Shown here: piece after piece, positions 13,517-21,337 of the stretch
Position numbering within the stretch: the first letter of the stretch is position 1
Layout: each line of letters opens with the position of its first letter
Virus record (IMG/VR): IMGVR_UViG_3300023184_000589
Location: 1 to 21,337 of that record
Source of the DNA: a virus
Length of the DNA stretch: 21,337 nucleotides
Reading direction: 5' to 3' (one strand)
Made by a program: the position numbers and the translations under genes
Notes under the pieces: model-generated
Databases searched by the model: none
What the model was told of the DNA's origin: nothing
Seen by the model: only the letters and a program-made list of their open reading frames with translations

Positions 13517-15745
13517 TTATTTAATATTTGATAATATAAAAGGTTCTAAAATTCCATTTGCTGCAGTTTTAAATTGTGCCTTAGTTAATTTAGGATACTG
13601 GATATATCCGGGTTTTCCGGGGGTGAGGAAGTAATTAACTATAGCTTGATCCTCCCATCCAGTAGCTAAGTAACCCTGTATCTGTGCTGATAATGCAGAT
13701 ATTAAAGCAGTTCCTGTCAACTGCTGACCTGAATTTGTTGTTGTTGTGCTTCCTGAATATGTCCCGGTGTTTCCGCTAGATGCAGGCTCTATAGTCTGGA
13801 ATATTGGTTTAGGTGCTTGCTGTTTAACTGTTTCACTCCCAACAATCATGGCTCCGGAGCTTACCCCCGAAGGGGTAGCAGTAACGGTAACCGTTGGTTC
13901 AACAGTAGGTGATACTATCACTTCGCCTTCTTTTTTCCAATATCCCCAGAATAAAACTGATGTTGATTCATTAGATACTGGAGTTTGCGTCACAATGGGA
14001 ATCTGGGCAATTGTTTCATTTGAACCTATTTGAACACTCTGTGTTCCAGCTGCTGTTTGAACAGTCACATTTCCATTAGTTATAAAAAATCTACGATCAG
14101 TAAATTTAAGAACCTTAGATGATTGTGATTCGTCAATCTTAAAAGCAAGCTCGCCCAAAGCTGGCTTTGCTATATTATTATCTTGTAGAGATGGAACGTA
14201 ATTTTTATTTCCCGCATCGTCAAGAAATGCAATTTTATAAAGACCGCTATTGCTAAGATCTATCGCAACGGGTATTCCGTTAGGACCTTCTTTAATAAAT
14301 TTGAATTTATAGTAGTTATCAAAAGGCGATATTGAAACAGTAAGTTTTCCGACGCCCAAAGCAGTAACATCTGACGTCCCGTTATTCTGCGTTAGATTTC
14401 CGTTCGTAAAAGATAGATTTGCTGCAGTTGCAGTTACGTAGTTCTGTTGTATGAAGACATTAGTATACTTAATTATTTCTCTTGGAATAGGCACATTATT
14501 AGAACCAACACTAATAGAAGAAGCAGAGTAAACTCTATTATAGATTTTCTGAACTTGCGGTAGATTCTGAAGCTTTATAGGAGTTATTGTTGTTCCCCAT
14601 TGAGCAGGATTATTAGAAGCATAAGTTGATATTCTGATGACTCTACTTTGATCGGCACTGTTTATTAAAGACATTGTATACCTTAAAAAGAATGACGAAG
14701 AATAAGCAGCATTCTTTACGATAGGTCTATAGTAATTAGGTGAATCATAAGCGGTAGTTTGTGTCGACTCGAATCGAGAAGTCTCTATTATAGCAGCACC
14801 AATTTGTTCTAATACCTCTATTTGATGGCTTATATAATAGCTGTTACCTATAGAATTTTGGAATAATACGAAATCCTCTACGAATCCCTCATTATCAGTT
14901 GCATAATACTCAAAAAATTGGCCCTTATTTGATTCTTTTATAGTAGCACCTATATTAGAAAAAGGATCTTCTTGTTCTAAAGAAAGTAGTGCTATTCTTG
15001 CAGAATCATATCTACTGTATCCTTCATAATCAGTAGTGCTTTGTACCTGCCAAACTGAGATTCTGATCGGTGCATCAGAAACAAATCCATCACCGCTTTG
15101 ACTTATTAAAGAAGCTAATGTCTGAGGTCTGAAATAATCAGATGCGGAAAGATATTTATAGTTCATATCTTTAAGATTAGGTATCTTGATTTCAAAATAC
15201 TTATCATAAATATTTGACCCTATAATTACCGGATTGGGATTAAGCTCATAGTCCTGTTCGGTACCTTTCTTAAGAAGTATTTGGGAAGCAGTCACGTAAT
15301 TTAAGTTCTGATCTTGAAATTCTATTTTAAGAATTATCCCATCTATATTTGAAAGGTTATACCCAGCTCTAATATGGTATTTAACCGAATCATAAATAAC
15401 CAAAAGATTTGATGGAAATACTATCGGGAGGTCATCAGTGTTAGTTAACTGATCTGAATAATCATTAAACGGTATTATTAAATTCGAATCTAAAGTAACA
15501 AAAGAGTTTGTGCTTATCTGTACCACGCTATTGCTAGCTGTGTTATGCGTTAGATCGTAGTCGCCATTAGGATTAAATATCTGTACAGCATCATCCTGAT
15601 ATCCATTAATAAGTTTATCATATCCTATTGTTGTTGGTCCGCTGTTAACAAAGTGATCCTCTGGCTGCGGTTGATCAGCATACATGTACTCCATTAGGAG
15701 ATATGGTGTAAGCTGAACGAATTTTGATGTTGTGCTGTAAGCCAT
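13517..15745 (-). CDS. Large beta-rich virion structural protein
   Basis: A 742-residue protein of unknown family, likely a tail or baseplate component. It is rich in Asn, Ser, Thr, Tyr and Ile with many short beta segments, and has no signal peptide or enzymatic motif. Residues about 1-560 appear to be successive beta domains. Residues about 590-670 form a Thr/Ser/Pro-rich flexible linker (SPTVEPTVTVTATPSG, then a TGTYSGSTTTTNSG tract). The last 70 residues form a small helical domain (ALSAQIQGYLATGWEDQAIV...LTKAQFKTAANGI) that might be a docking module. Its neighbours are a tail-tube-like gene and fibre genes. A fibre-attachment or baseplate role is inference from context. Confidence 0.7.
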   Translation of the reverse strand: MAYSTTSKFVQLTPYLLMEYMYADQPQPEDHFVNSGPTTIGYDKLINGYQDDAVQIFNPNGDYDLTHNTASNSVVQISTNSFVTLDSNLIIPFNDYSDQLTNTDDLPIVFPSNLLVIYDSVKYHIRAGYNLSNIDGIILKIEFQDQNLNYVTASQILLKKGTEQDYELNPNPVIIGSNIYDKYFEIKIPNLKDMNYKYLSASDYFRPQTLASLISQSGDGFVSDAPIRISVWQVQSTTDYEGYSRYDSARIALLSLEQEDPFSNIGATIKESNKGQFFEYYATDNEGFVEDFVLFQNSIGNSYYISHQIEVLEQIGAAIIETSRFESTQTTAYDSPNYYRPIVKNAAYSSSFFLRYTMSLINSADQSRVIRISTYASNNPAQWGTTITPIKLQNLPQVQKIYNRVYSASSISVGSNNVPIPREIIKYTNVFIQQNYVTATAANLSFTNGNLTQNNGTSDVTALGVGKLTVSISPFDNYYKFKFIKEGPNGIPVAIDLSNSGLYKIAFLDDAGNKNYVPSLQDNNIAKPALGELAFKIDESQSSKVLKFTDRRFFITNGNVTVQTAAGTQSVQIGSNETIAQIPIVTQTPVSNESTSVLFWGYWKKEGEVIVSPTVEPTVTVTATPSGVSSGAMIVGSETVKQQAPKPIFQTIEPASSGNTGTYSGSTTTTNSGQQLTGTALISALSAQIQGYLATGWEDQAIVNYFLTPGKPGYIQYPKLTKAQFKTAANGILEPFILSNIK

Positions 15746-15756
15746 TTAATTTTAAA

Positions 15757-16602
15757 TTATTTTCCGAATTGTAAAAATCTTGGTGAATAATGAACGCCAA
15801 ACCCAATATAGAATCCGGGCAAAGGTCCTGTAGATACACCAAATATTCCGTAGCCAATCTGAACACCGAGTCCAAACTCCTTTCTAGCTGCTTTTAATGT
15901 TTTTCTAGTATCTGGATTATCGGTAATATCAAAGGAGTTAATGTCATTAAAAGTTAAACCGGGATAAGTTGTTGTTACCCTTGTCATCATTCTTTTTGTT
16001 TTATGATCTCTGTATATTCCTGTTGTGATGTCTATGTTTTGTTCTAGAATCAAAGAAGTAAGACCAGGTAAAATTGTAGATATGTATTTAGTTGAGTCCG
16101 ATGGATCAACACGAAGACTTATCGTATACGGAGTTTTCCCTGTTATTTTTAGCTTATTATTTCCTGACATTGTAGGATTATGTAAAAAATTAATAGATTC
16201 GTCTCCATTTGAATCCTTTACAATAGTAGAAGCTATTTTAACGCTATCCCTAATTTCTGTTACTACGTTTATTACAGTATTCGGGGTGTTTCCTCTACCG
16301 CTAGATTTTAAACCTAGTTGATGGATTAGCTCTTTCTGACTTTTAGAAAGATCCGATACTTTTAGCTCATAAGCTGATTTTTCTTGAATCAGATGTTCGT
16401 TTTCAGACTTAATAGTTCTTACACTATCTAAAGATGCTAGATAGTTGTTGTGCTCTCTTTTAGCTTCCGCTTCCATGTGAGCTGTCTCCCCGCATTGCTT
16501 TAAAAACAGCAGGATCATAATAACAATAACAGCAAGCATTAAAAATCTGCTGCTTAATACCGAAGATACTTTTAAAAGTGTATCCTTATTTAATAGTTTC
16601 AT
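15757..16602 (-). CDS. Membrane-anchored coiled-coil protein with Gly/aromatic C-terminus
   Basis: A 281-residue protein with one strong transmembrane segment at residues about 20-34 (FLMLAVIVIMILLFL) preceded by basic residues, then a coiled-coil stretch at about 42-100 (EAEAKREHNNYLASLDSVRT, SENEHLIQEKSAYELKVSDL). A beta-rich middle follows, and the C-terminal 45 residues are Gly/aromatic (FGLGVQIGYGIFGVST...GFYIGFGVHYSPRF). That ending resembles phage proteins I remember from Bacteroidota with an inner-membrane anchor, coil and glycine-rich tail. A spanin-like lysis role, linking inner and outer membranes, is possible; a host-envelope or superinfection-exclusion protein is an alternative. 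The ATG overlaps the upstream coiled-coil gene by 17 bases. Confidence 0.7.
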   Translation of the reverse strand: MKLLNKDTLLKVSSVLSSRFLMLAVIVIMILLFLKQCGETAHMEAEAKREHNNYLASLDSVRTIKSENEHLIQEKSAYELKVSDLSKSQKELIHQLGLKSSGRGNTPNTVINVVTEIRDSVKIASTIVKDSNGDESINFLHNPTMSGNNKLKITGKTPYTISLRVDPSDSTKYISTILPGLTSLILEQNIDITTGIYRDHKTKRMMTRVTTTYPGLTFNDINSFDITDNPDTRKTLKAARKEFGLGVQIGYGIFGVSTGPLPGFYIGFGVHYSPRFLQFGK

Positions 16603-16852
16603 ATATAGCTTCTTTTTTTTTCCATTTTAAACCCATCGGATCCAACTGACCCTCACCGTATTTTTCTGATAAATTAAGAGAAAAACTTTTTTCTCTGCTC
16701 CTGCACTCTTCTAGTTCTTGGATTAATTCAGATGATCTTATTTCCATCTTCTTTATCGTCTCTTCTACCGTCATTATTTCGCCATGGATTCTAATAAAGT
16801 CCTGCGAGATACTTAAAACATCTTCTTTTTCTTTTTTAGTTAGATTTATCAT
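16586..16852 (-). CDS. Small coiled-coil protein upstream of the membrane protein
   Basis: An 88-residue, almost entirely helical protein with heptad-like spacing (LTKKEKEDVLSISQDFIRIH, then MTVEETIKKMEIRSSELIQE and LEECRSREKSF). It has no signal peptide and ends with WKKKEAIYETIK. It overlaps the membrane protein gene by 17 bases, so the two are coupled and may act together. No family is recognised. The start is preceded by an A-rich leader (AAATAAATAAAAAA). Confidence 0.65.
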   Translation of the reverse strand: MINLTKKEKEDVLSISQDFIRIHGEIMTVEETIKKMEIRSSELIQELEECRSREKSFSLNLSEKYGEGQLDPMGLKWKKKEAIYETIK

Positions 16853-16866
16853 TTTTTTATTTATTT

Positions 16867-18603
16867 TTAATTGGCTCCTCCCCCAGTTTTAGCAGTTGCA
16901 TTAGTTGCAGTTACAATTACAGGTGCAGCAGAAACTATAGTTCCGATACTATAAATATCTGACAATGATATGTATCCGCTAGTGCCATCACAAGTTTTCC
17001 AGAATATTCTAGGATTACCATTAGTAGTACTAGCTACGCCCAAGTATGTTAGATCAACATAGCAGCTTTGCATAGCATAGGCATTCAATGTAAGTTGTGG
17101 TCTAAAACTAACGTAATATTGAATAGTCTTAACCGTATTTTTTGTGGTGTGATAATTAAACACCAAACCGTTTATCTTATAGCTTTGACCTGCAGAAATA
17201 TCATTAAGGAATATTCTATATGTATTGTTATATCCCTTATTGTATAATCCATCAACGTCATTACTACTATAAGTAGGTATTCTGATATAAACCTCATAAT
17301 TAGCTGAATAGTTATATGATGTTGGAGTTGCAAGTATTAGATTACTGTCCCAGTAAGCAAGCGAAGTTAGATCCATCACGTTATAAACGGTGGATGGAGT
17401 CGTTGTGCTTAAACCCCAAGGGAATGCGCTGACTGAAATTGTGGATGATCTAACTTCTTTTACTCTTTTAACAGGATATAGATATGGGCCTCCGGTAGCA
17501 CCAGCAGGTTGACCCCCGGTAGATCCGAATGTAGTCTGGAGATGTTTACCTGAGGATACACTTCCTCTAGGCTTAGCTGATAATATGGGAGCATTTTTAT
17601 AGTCAAAAAACTCAAAGGCTGAATCTTGAGCACTAGAAGATAGTATCGATATACCAGCAGTAGAAGTTGTGGTTCCTGTTGGTGTGCTTTTCCCCGCACT
17701 GAAAACATACTGTCCCGACGAGTCATTGGTAATTTGAACCTTTATAGGTATTCTAGAGATTAAACTCGCAGAAGACAAAGTTAAATTCGAAGAAGATATA
17801 GAAATATCGCTACCTACACCAACTGTTGTGTTTGAGTACAGATAGAAATCACCGGTTCCGCCTAGATTAAAATCATTAACTGATGTTATTTTTGCGCTCT
17901 GCCCATATAAAAGTGTTCTTGCAGTATAAGAGTCTATGGTAATTCCTAATAACGATGAGATTTCAAAATTACCAACGGAAGTGTATCTCAATGAAGCTGA
18001 ATTACCCAAAGTTCTCCAATAGAATGAGGGTACACCTGTGGAAATTGCACCAGTCTTAGAAAAAGATAATATAGGTCTAGTTATTTGATCCTCAGTAGAC
18101 ACTAATAACTTGCTTCTAGTTGGATTTATACCTGACGCTGAAGAATAATCATCGTCTATAACTAAAGATGTATTAGACTCGTTTAAATTCCCGCTTTTTA
18201 TACCTACTGCATACTTATCAATTACACCTGCAGGTCCAACTATTCCGTCATATACAGCAAAATAAGAGGAATTAAATAATGAATATCCGCTATATGACCA
18301 AGAACCGGTAGTACCTAATACGTTTACCGGGTAGTCGCTACTATTAGAATCTATCCACAAATCAAAAGGATTGCCTGATGTTGGTGCATCATCAAGTTTT
18401 GACCAAAGGGTTCCTCTTAGACCTGTTGGCCCAGTTAAACCGGGGTTTCCGGCAGGACCATCATATCCATTAGGTCCTTTAGAACCCTGATGTCCATTCG
18501 GGCCCACAGCAAAAGAAAGAATCTGATCAAAATTATAATTAATCTTCCTTTTTATATCCGAAGCTGAATCTCCAGTAAAAATATATTTAGTGTTAAAGTG
18601 CAT
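16867..18603 (-). CDS. Collagen-like tail fibre protein, third of the tandem paralogues
   Basis: A 578-residue fibre protein. Residues about 15-31 (IKRKINYNFDQILSF) match the start of the neighbour (KVNSNFSDLLSF) and probably form an attachment or trimerisation helix. Residues 34-64 are a collagen-like Gly-X-Y tract with Pro, ending LRGTLW. Later landmarks shared with the next gene upstream are FYWRTLGNSASLRY around residue 195 and a long Ser/Thr-rich beta region. The C-terminal 200 residues differ from the paralogues, as expected for a receptor-binding part. The last residues (TNATAKTGGGAN) are flexible. Confidence 0.85.
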   Translation of the reverse strand: MHFNTKYIFTGDSASDIKRKINYNFDQILSFAVGPNGHQGSKGPNGYDGPAGNPGLTGPTGLRGTLWSKLDDAPTSGNPFDLWIDSNSSDYPVNVLGTTGSWSYSGYSLFNSSYFAVYDGIVGPAGVIDKYAVGIKSGNLNESNTSLVIDDDYSSASGINPTRSKLLVSTEDQITRPILSFSKTGAISTGVPSFYWRTLGNSASLRYTSVGNFEISSLLGITIDSYTARTLLYGQSAKITSVNDFNLGGTGDFYLYSNTTVGVGSDISISSSNLTLSSASLISRIPIKVQITNDSSGQYVFSAGKSTPTGTTTSTAGISILSSSAQDSAFEFFDYKNAPILSAKPRGSVSSGKHLQTTFGSTGGQPAGATGGPYLYPVKRVKEVRSSTISVSAFPWGLSTTTPSTVYNVMDLTSLAYWDSNLILATPTSYNYSANYEVYIRIPTYSSNDVDGLYNKGYNNTYRIFLNDISAGQSYKINGLVFNYHTTKNTVKTIQYYVSFRPQLTLNAYAMQSCYVDLTYLGVASTTNGNPRIFWKTCDGTSGYISLSDIYSIGTIVSAAPVIVTATNATAKTGGGAN

Positions 18604-18612
18604 ATCTGTATC

Positions 18613-20325
18613 TTAAAATGCTGTTGAATTTGTAGTGTACATTACCCCGCATTTACTTCCCGATATATTACCGCCATATGCGCTATAGTAAACTTTAAAC
18701 CATCTACTGGTTCCTCCTGTAGAACCAGATCCTTTTATATTCATAATCGTAAAATCTATATGTGAAACCCCTATAGCAGTGGCTCCAGTTAAATCTATAG
18801 CCTGGACAGAACCAGAAGGAGCATAAGGTGGATCACTAAAGGTATTAGTCGTGTTTAGCCCTAAGAATCTAATGTATTTACTATCGGAATCTGTTCTGAC
18901 GCTAAAGCTAATTGCTTCGTAATCGTTTAACATGTTTAGCCATCCGCCATTGTTATCAGTACCGCTTCCACCCGTTGCTGGTGTCCATAAGCAAACCCCT
19001 ACTGTATCGGAAGGACCATATGTTCCAGGACTGATAACAAAATCCGAACCATTATTTGCATTTATTCTCTGTGACTGTAGTCCAGTAGCTGAATATACTG
19101 CACCTGGTATTGCGGTATACCACTGAACAGTAATAGTCGGACCTCCCAGGTTGGTAGGGGCGGTAATAGTAGCTGTAAGAGACTGCGGCGGTTGTATTGA
19201 GTTAATTCTTTTATTATACCAAACTTCACCATTAGCTTTAACATCGAAAATAATTTCGCTTGAGGTGTAAGCAAGAAATAATCTAGATGCTCTACTTGAT
19301 ATAGTATTTAGTGATCTGTATGAAAGGTTGCCCGAATTTGCCTTTGTGCTTTCTAGCCAAAGCGGGGGTAGTGATGAATTTAATGTATTAGTAAAACTAA
19401 AAGTAAGAGGCATCTCGAATTTATTTCCCCCCGCAGCTATAGTGTATTTCATGTTTCTATTGGATAGTAGCATACTTCCAGTAGAAGAAAAATTAAATAT
19501 AATTTTACCCAAAGCTGATATAGTAAGTCCCTGGCTTCCGCTAAGATTCAGGTTGAATCCAGTAGAATTATATATTGAGTTAGTTCCTCCATTGCTTGTT
19601 GTTGATAGATTTAATTGGCCAGAAGGAATATCAAAAAATAAAGAATCCCCAATTTTCCAAGAAAGCCCATATTTTAAAGAGGCAGATGTAGATGTAGAAG
19701 ACCAATAGAATCTAGGTATTTTAGAATTAAAAGATCCGTTTGACCCGTAATTGCTTTTGCTAAATGTCATCAGATTTTTTCCGGTTGCTCCTCCGTCAAT
19801 GGCTATAATTACTTTAGAATATTGCGGGTTTGCACTTGCTGTAGCACCAGCTGAAGACAGAGAGTTATCGCTAAGTACTAAGGTATAATCGGAGGGATTT
19901 ATTGAAGTTAAGGTATATCCAGTATAAGAAGAATTTCCGACCGATGTTTGAATATTAGGATAAAGTCTAAATATATCCTGGGAAAGAATACCAAATCCAT
20001 ATTGGTTCCAACCAGAGGATGTAGAAAATTGATATATTGGATTGCCTAAGCCTAGTCCGGTATTCAACCAAAAATCATTATTAATATATCCGGTTGATCC
20101 TGGATTTGTATCACTTATAGTCCAAATACTTCCTCTTTCCCCCATATCACCATAAGAACCAATCGGACCAGTTTGCCCAGTATCGCCCTGAGGTCCTTGA
20201 TCACCTATCTTACCATAAGGGCCTCCACCAAATGACAATAGATCAGAAAAGTTGGAGTTGACTTTATCAACTAGAACCTTCTGATTGTCTCCTTCTTGTA
20301 TTCTTAGTAATTTTAAATCCGGCAT
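18613..20325 (-). CDS. Collagen-like tail fibre protein, second of the tandem paralogues
   Basis: A 570-residue fibre protein with the same plan as its downstream neighbour: N-terminal KVNSNFSDLLSFGGGP, a Gly-X-Y tract at 35-65 (GPYGKIGDQGPQGDTGQTGP...), then SIWTISDTNPGS, a domain with FYWSSTSTSASLKY, and a distinct C-terminal domain containing YYSAYGG and one cysteine in SKCGVMY. The shared NYNF/NSNF helix, glycine tract and FYW...SASL landmarks make paralogy clear, while the C-termini have diverged. It begins nine bases before the end-to-start junction with the next fibre and is preceded by a candidate promoter motif. Confidence 0.87.
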   Translation of the reverse strand: MPDLKLLRIQEGDNQKVLVDKVNSNFSDLLSFGGGPYGKIGDQGPQGDTGQTGPIGSYGDMGERGSIWTISDTNPGSTGYINNDFWLNTGLGLGNPIYQFSTSSGWNQYGFGILSQDIFRLYPNIQTSVGNSSYTGYTLTSINPSDYTLVLSDNSLSSAGATASANPQYSKVIIAIDGGATGKNLMTFSKSNYGSNGSFNSKIPRFYWSSTSTSASLKYGLSWKIGDSLFFDIPSGQLNLSTTSNGGTNSIYNSTGFNLNLSGSQGLTISALGKIIFNFSSTGSMLLSNRNMKYTIAAGGNKFEMPLTFSFTNTLNSSLPPLWLESTKANSGNLSYRSLNTISSRASRLFLAYTSSEIIFDVKANGEVWYNKRINSIQPPQSLTATITAPTNLGGPTITVQWYTAIPGAVYSATGLQSQRINANNGSDFVISPGTYGPSDTVGVCLWTPATGGSGTDNNGGWLNMLNDYEAISFSVRTDSDSKYIRFLGLNTTNTFSDPPYAPSGSVQAIDLTGATAIGVSHIDFTIMNIKGSGSTGGTSRWFKVYYSAYGGNISGSKCGVMYTTNSTAF

Positions 20326-20354
20326 TTTTTCTACGAAATCTTAATAAGTTATTG

Positions 20355-20362
20355 TATATATC
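20355..20362 (-). promoter_or_regulatory. Candidate promoter element GATATATA between fibre genes
   Basis: GATATATA overlaps the stop codon of the first fibre gene and lies 30 bases before the ATG at 20325. It is flanked by a 6-base inverted repeat (TTATTG at 20349-20354 and CAATAA at 20362-20367), which could make a small hairpin or an operator-like site. Confidence 0.4.
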
Positions 20363-21337
20363 AATAAGTGAAAGATCCCCCAGAACCTCCGGTGGGCCCA
20401 CTTGCCGCAGTGCTTGCCGACCAAGGCTGATACGCTCTATAGTAAACTGTAGTTAGGCCAGATCCAGCAACTCCCCTAGCAATAGTAAGTTCTATAGTCG
20501 GAGATAAGAAAGGAAGTGTTACTTTAGTTACACAAGAAGCAGAAGCTCCTGTCCCAACACCGATAAACTTGAAACCTGTTGCTGATGTTCCAGGTGAATC
20601 CGAACTGTTATGGACGGTTATGTTTATTGACTCCCCCATTTGAAGTCCACCGGATCCTCCCCAACCAAAATCAGGGTCGTTATATAATCCTAGCCCTACG
20701 TGTTGTCCTGATACTATAGCGGGATTAATTATCATCATATTCCCGTTATCTAAAGGGGATCCTACAGTTGATGAAGTTCTTGATATGAAATACCAATTTA
20801 TTGCTGTAGCCCCAGTATAACCAATAGTTCCAGCATTTGTTGAAGGGTAGGTTATGCTTTCCACCACTTTATTCATTTTAAGCTTGCCCTTAGTGGAAAG
20901 CCAGAATTCTTTTCCTGTAGAGTTTTCTAGCGAAAGATGGTAAACAGTCTGTGAAAGTCCTGCATATGTATCACCGGTTCTTGTTGATTTAAATCCAGCT
21001 GTTCCTGTTGGTGTTATTATAGTATGTGGTGTATCTGGAGCTACAGTAGTTATTGAACTGATTGGATCTCGAAATCCCCCTGTTGTTCCAGATATATTTA
21101 AATATTGACTAGTAATGTTCAATTGATCCGGGGTATTTATATTATACCCTCCGGTTGAGTATATTCCAGAACTTGAATCTGTTCCATAGGATATGTCCGT
21201 ACCCTTTTGTGAAATCATATTCATAGAAGAAAATCCTCCTTCAAATCCACCAGAAGCTCCTATTGTCAGTGATCCACCAGGTATTCTAAGGCCTAAAGAA
21301 TTTTCTGTTGGTATCGTGGATGGCCAATAGAAAAAAG
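20361..21337 (-). CDS. Tail fibre protein, first of the tandem paralogues (5' end outside window)
   Basis: The frame is open to the window edge, so the apparent ATG at 21224 is internal. The upstream residues read FFYWPSTIPTENSLGLRIPG and align with the FYW...SASL landmark of the two following fibre genes, placing the missing N-terminus (helix and Gly-X-Y tract) beyond the edge. About 325 residues are visible. The C-terminal part (GSGGLQMGESINITVHNSSD, LTTVYYRAYQPWS, ending GPTGGSGGSFTY) differs from the other copies apart from the YY-x-A-Y element also seen in the second fibre. Confidence 0.85.
   Translation of the reverse strand, partial: FFYWPSTIPTENSLGLRIPGGSLTIGASGGFEGGFSSMNMISQKGTDISYGTDSSSGIYSTGGYNINTPDQLNITSQYLNISGTTGGFRDPISSITTVAPDTPHTIITPTGTAGFKSTRTGDTYAGLSQTVYHLSLENSTGKEFWLSTKGKLKMNKVVESITYPSTNAGTIGYTGATAINWYFISRTSSTVGSPLDNGNMMIINPAIVSGQHVGLGLYNDPDFGWGGSGGLQMGESINITVHNSSDSPGTSATGFKFIGVGTGASASCVTKVTLPFLSPTIELTIARGVAGSGLTTVYYRAYQPWSASTAASGPTGGSGGSFTY

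Noticed and set aside
15155-15162. TATAAATA on the minus strand as a late promoter
   Set aside because: It lies inside the 742-residue structural gene with no start codon nearby; it is probably chance. The copy near 21134 is inside a fibre gene for the same reason.
17460-17726. 88-residue minus-strand frame within the fibre gene
   Set aside because: It is an alternate frame of the 578-residue fibre protein with no independent start context or recognisable domain.
1-21337. tRNA genes
   Set aside because: Reading both strands I found no cloverleaf with a T-arm motif; the short gaps between genes leave no room for one.

Overview
This window looks like part of a large T4-like tailed phage (myovirus) that infects a member of the Bacteroidota, probably a flavobacterium. 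The T4 side is clear. There is a gp32-type single-strand binding protein ending in LEDLYNDL, a gp61-type CHC2/TOPRIM primase, a UvsW-type helicase next to a UvsY-like mediator, a likely tail-tube-fold protein and long fibre genes. The host inference rests on three things: a 59-residue protein of the bacteroidal Hc1 (histone H1-like) type, a small protein that resembles the Bacteroidota DUF4494 type, and start codons preceded by A-rich leaders instead of Shine-Dalgarno sequences. The DNA is AT-rich and every credible gene lies on the minus strand, so transcription runs from high to low coordinates. Genes are packed with overlaps or gaps of a few bases, and no gene-free stretch exceeds about 60 bases.

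Layout in transcription order. (1) 21337-16867: three tandem paralogous fibre genes; the first is cut by the window edge and the other two have an N-terminal collagen-like Gly-X-Y stretch. (2) 16852-15757: a small coiled-coil protein and a membrane-anchored coiled-coil protein with a Gly/aromatic C-terminus, possibly a lysis or envelope pair. (3) 15745-12966: a 742-residue beta-rich structural protein and a tail-tube-like protein. (4) 12938-8878: the DNA replication and recombination block, namely a small unknown, a RuvC-like resolvase, a small unknown, the gp32-like SSB with an A-rich leader and a downstream terminator, the primase, a small unknown and UvsY. (5) 8864-8079: a free-standing GIY-YIG/NUMOD homing endonuclease inserted between uvsY and uvsW. 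(6) 8077-6536: UvsW. (7) 6504-2435: a tightly coupled four-gene operon, described below. (8) 2379-1086: small accessory genes including the Hc1-like protein, two tandem paralogues and a DUF3008 protein. (9) 1066-1: another fibre gene, running out of the window through a long Gly-Ser/Thr-X repeat.

The most unusual part is the 6504-2435 operon. It encodes a protein with a hydrophobic segment, a Pol-beta-type nucleotidyltransferase, a fusion of an ATP-dependent polynucleotide-ligase domain with a HIGH-motif nucleotidylyltransferase, and an unknown protein. Three of the four begin with a short peptide (hydrophobic/aromatic residues, then L/I-x-E) that closely resembles the T4 capsid-targeting sequence removed by the prohead protease gp21. 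I infer, but cannot prove, that this phage packages a nucleotidyltransferase and partner proteins in its capsid and delivers them with its DNA, possibly for RNA repair or modification.

A recurrent 8-mer (GATATATA on the coding strand) sits just after a stop codon and before the next start at five gene junctions, and is a candidate phage promoter element.
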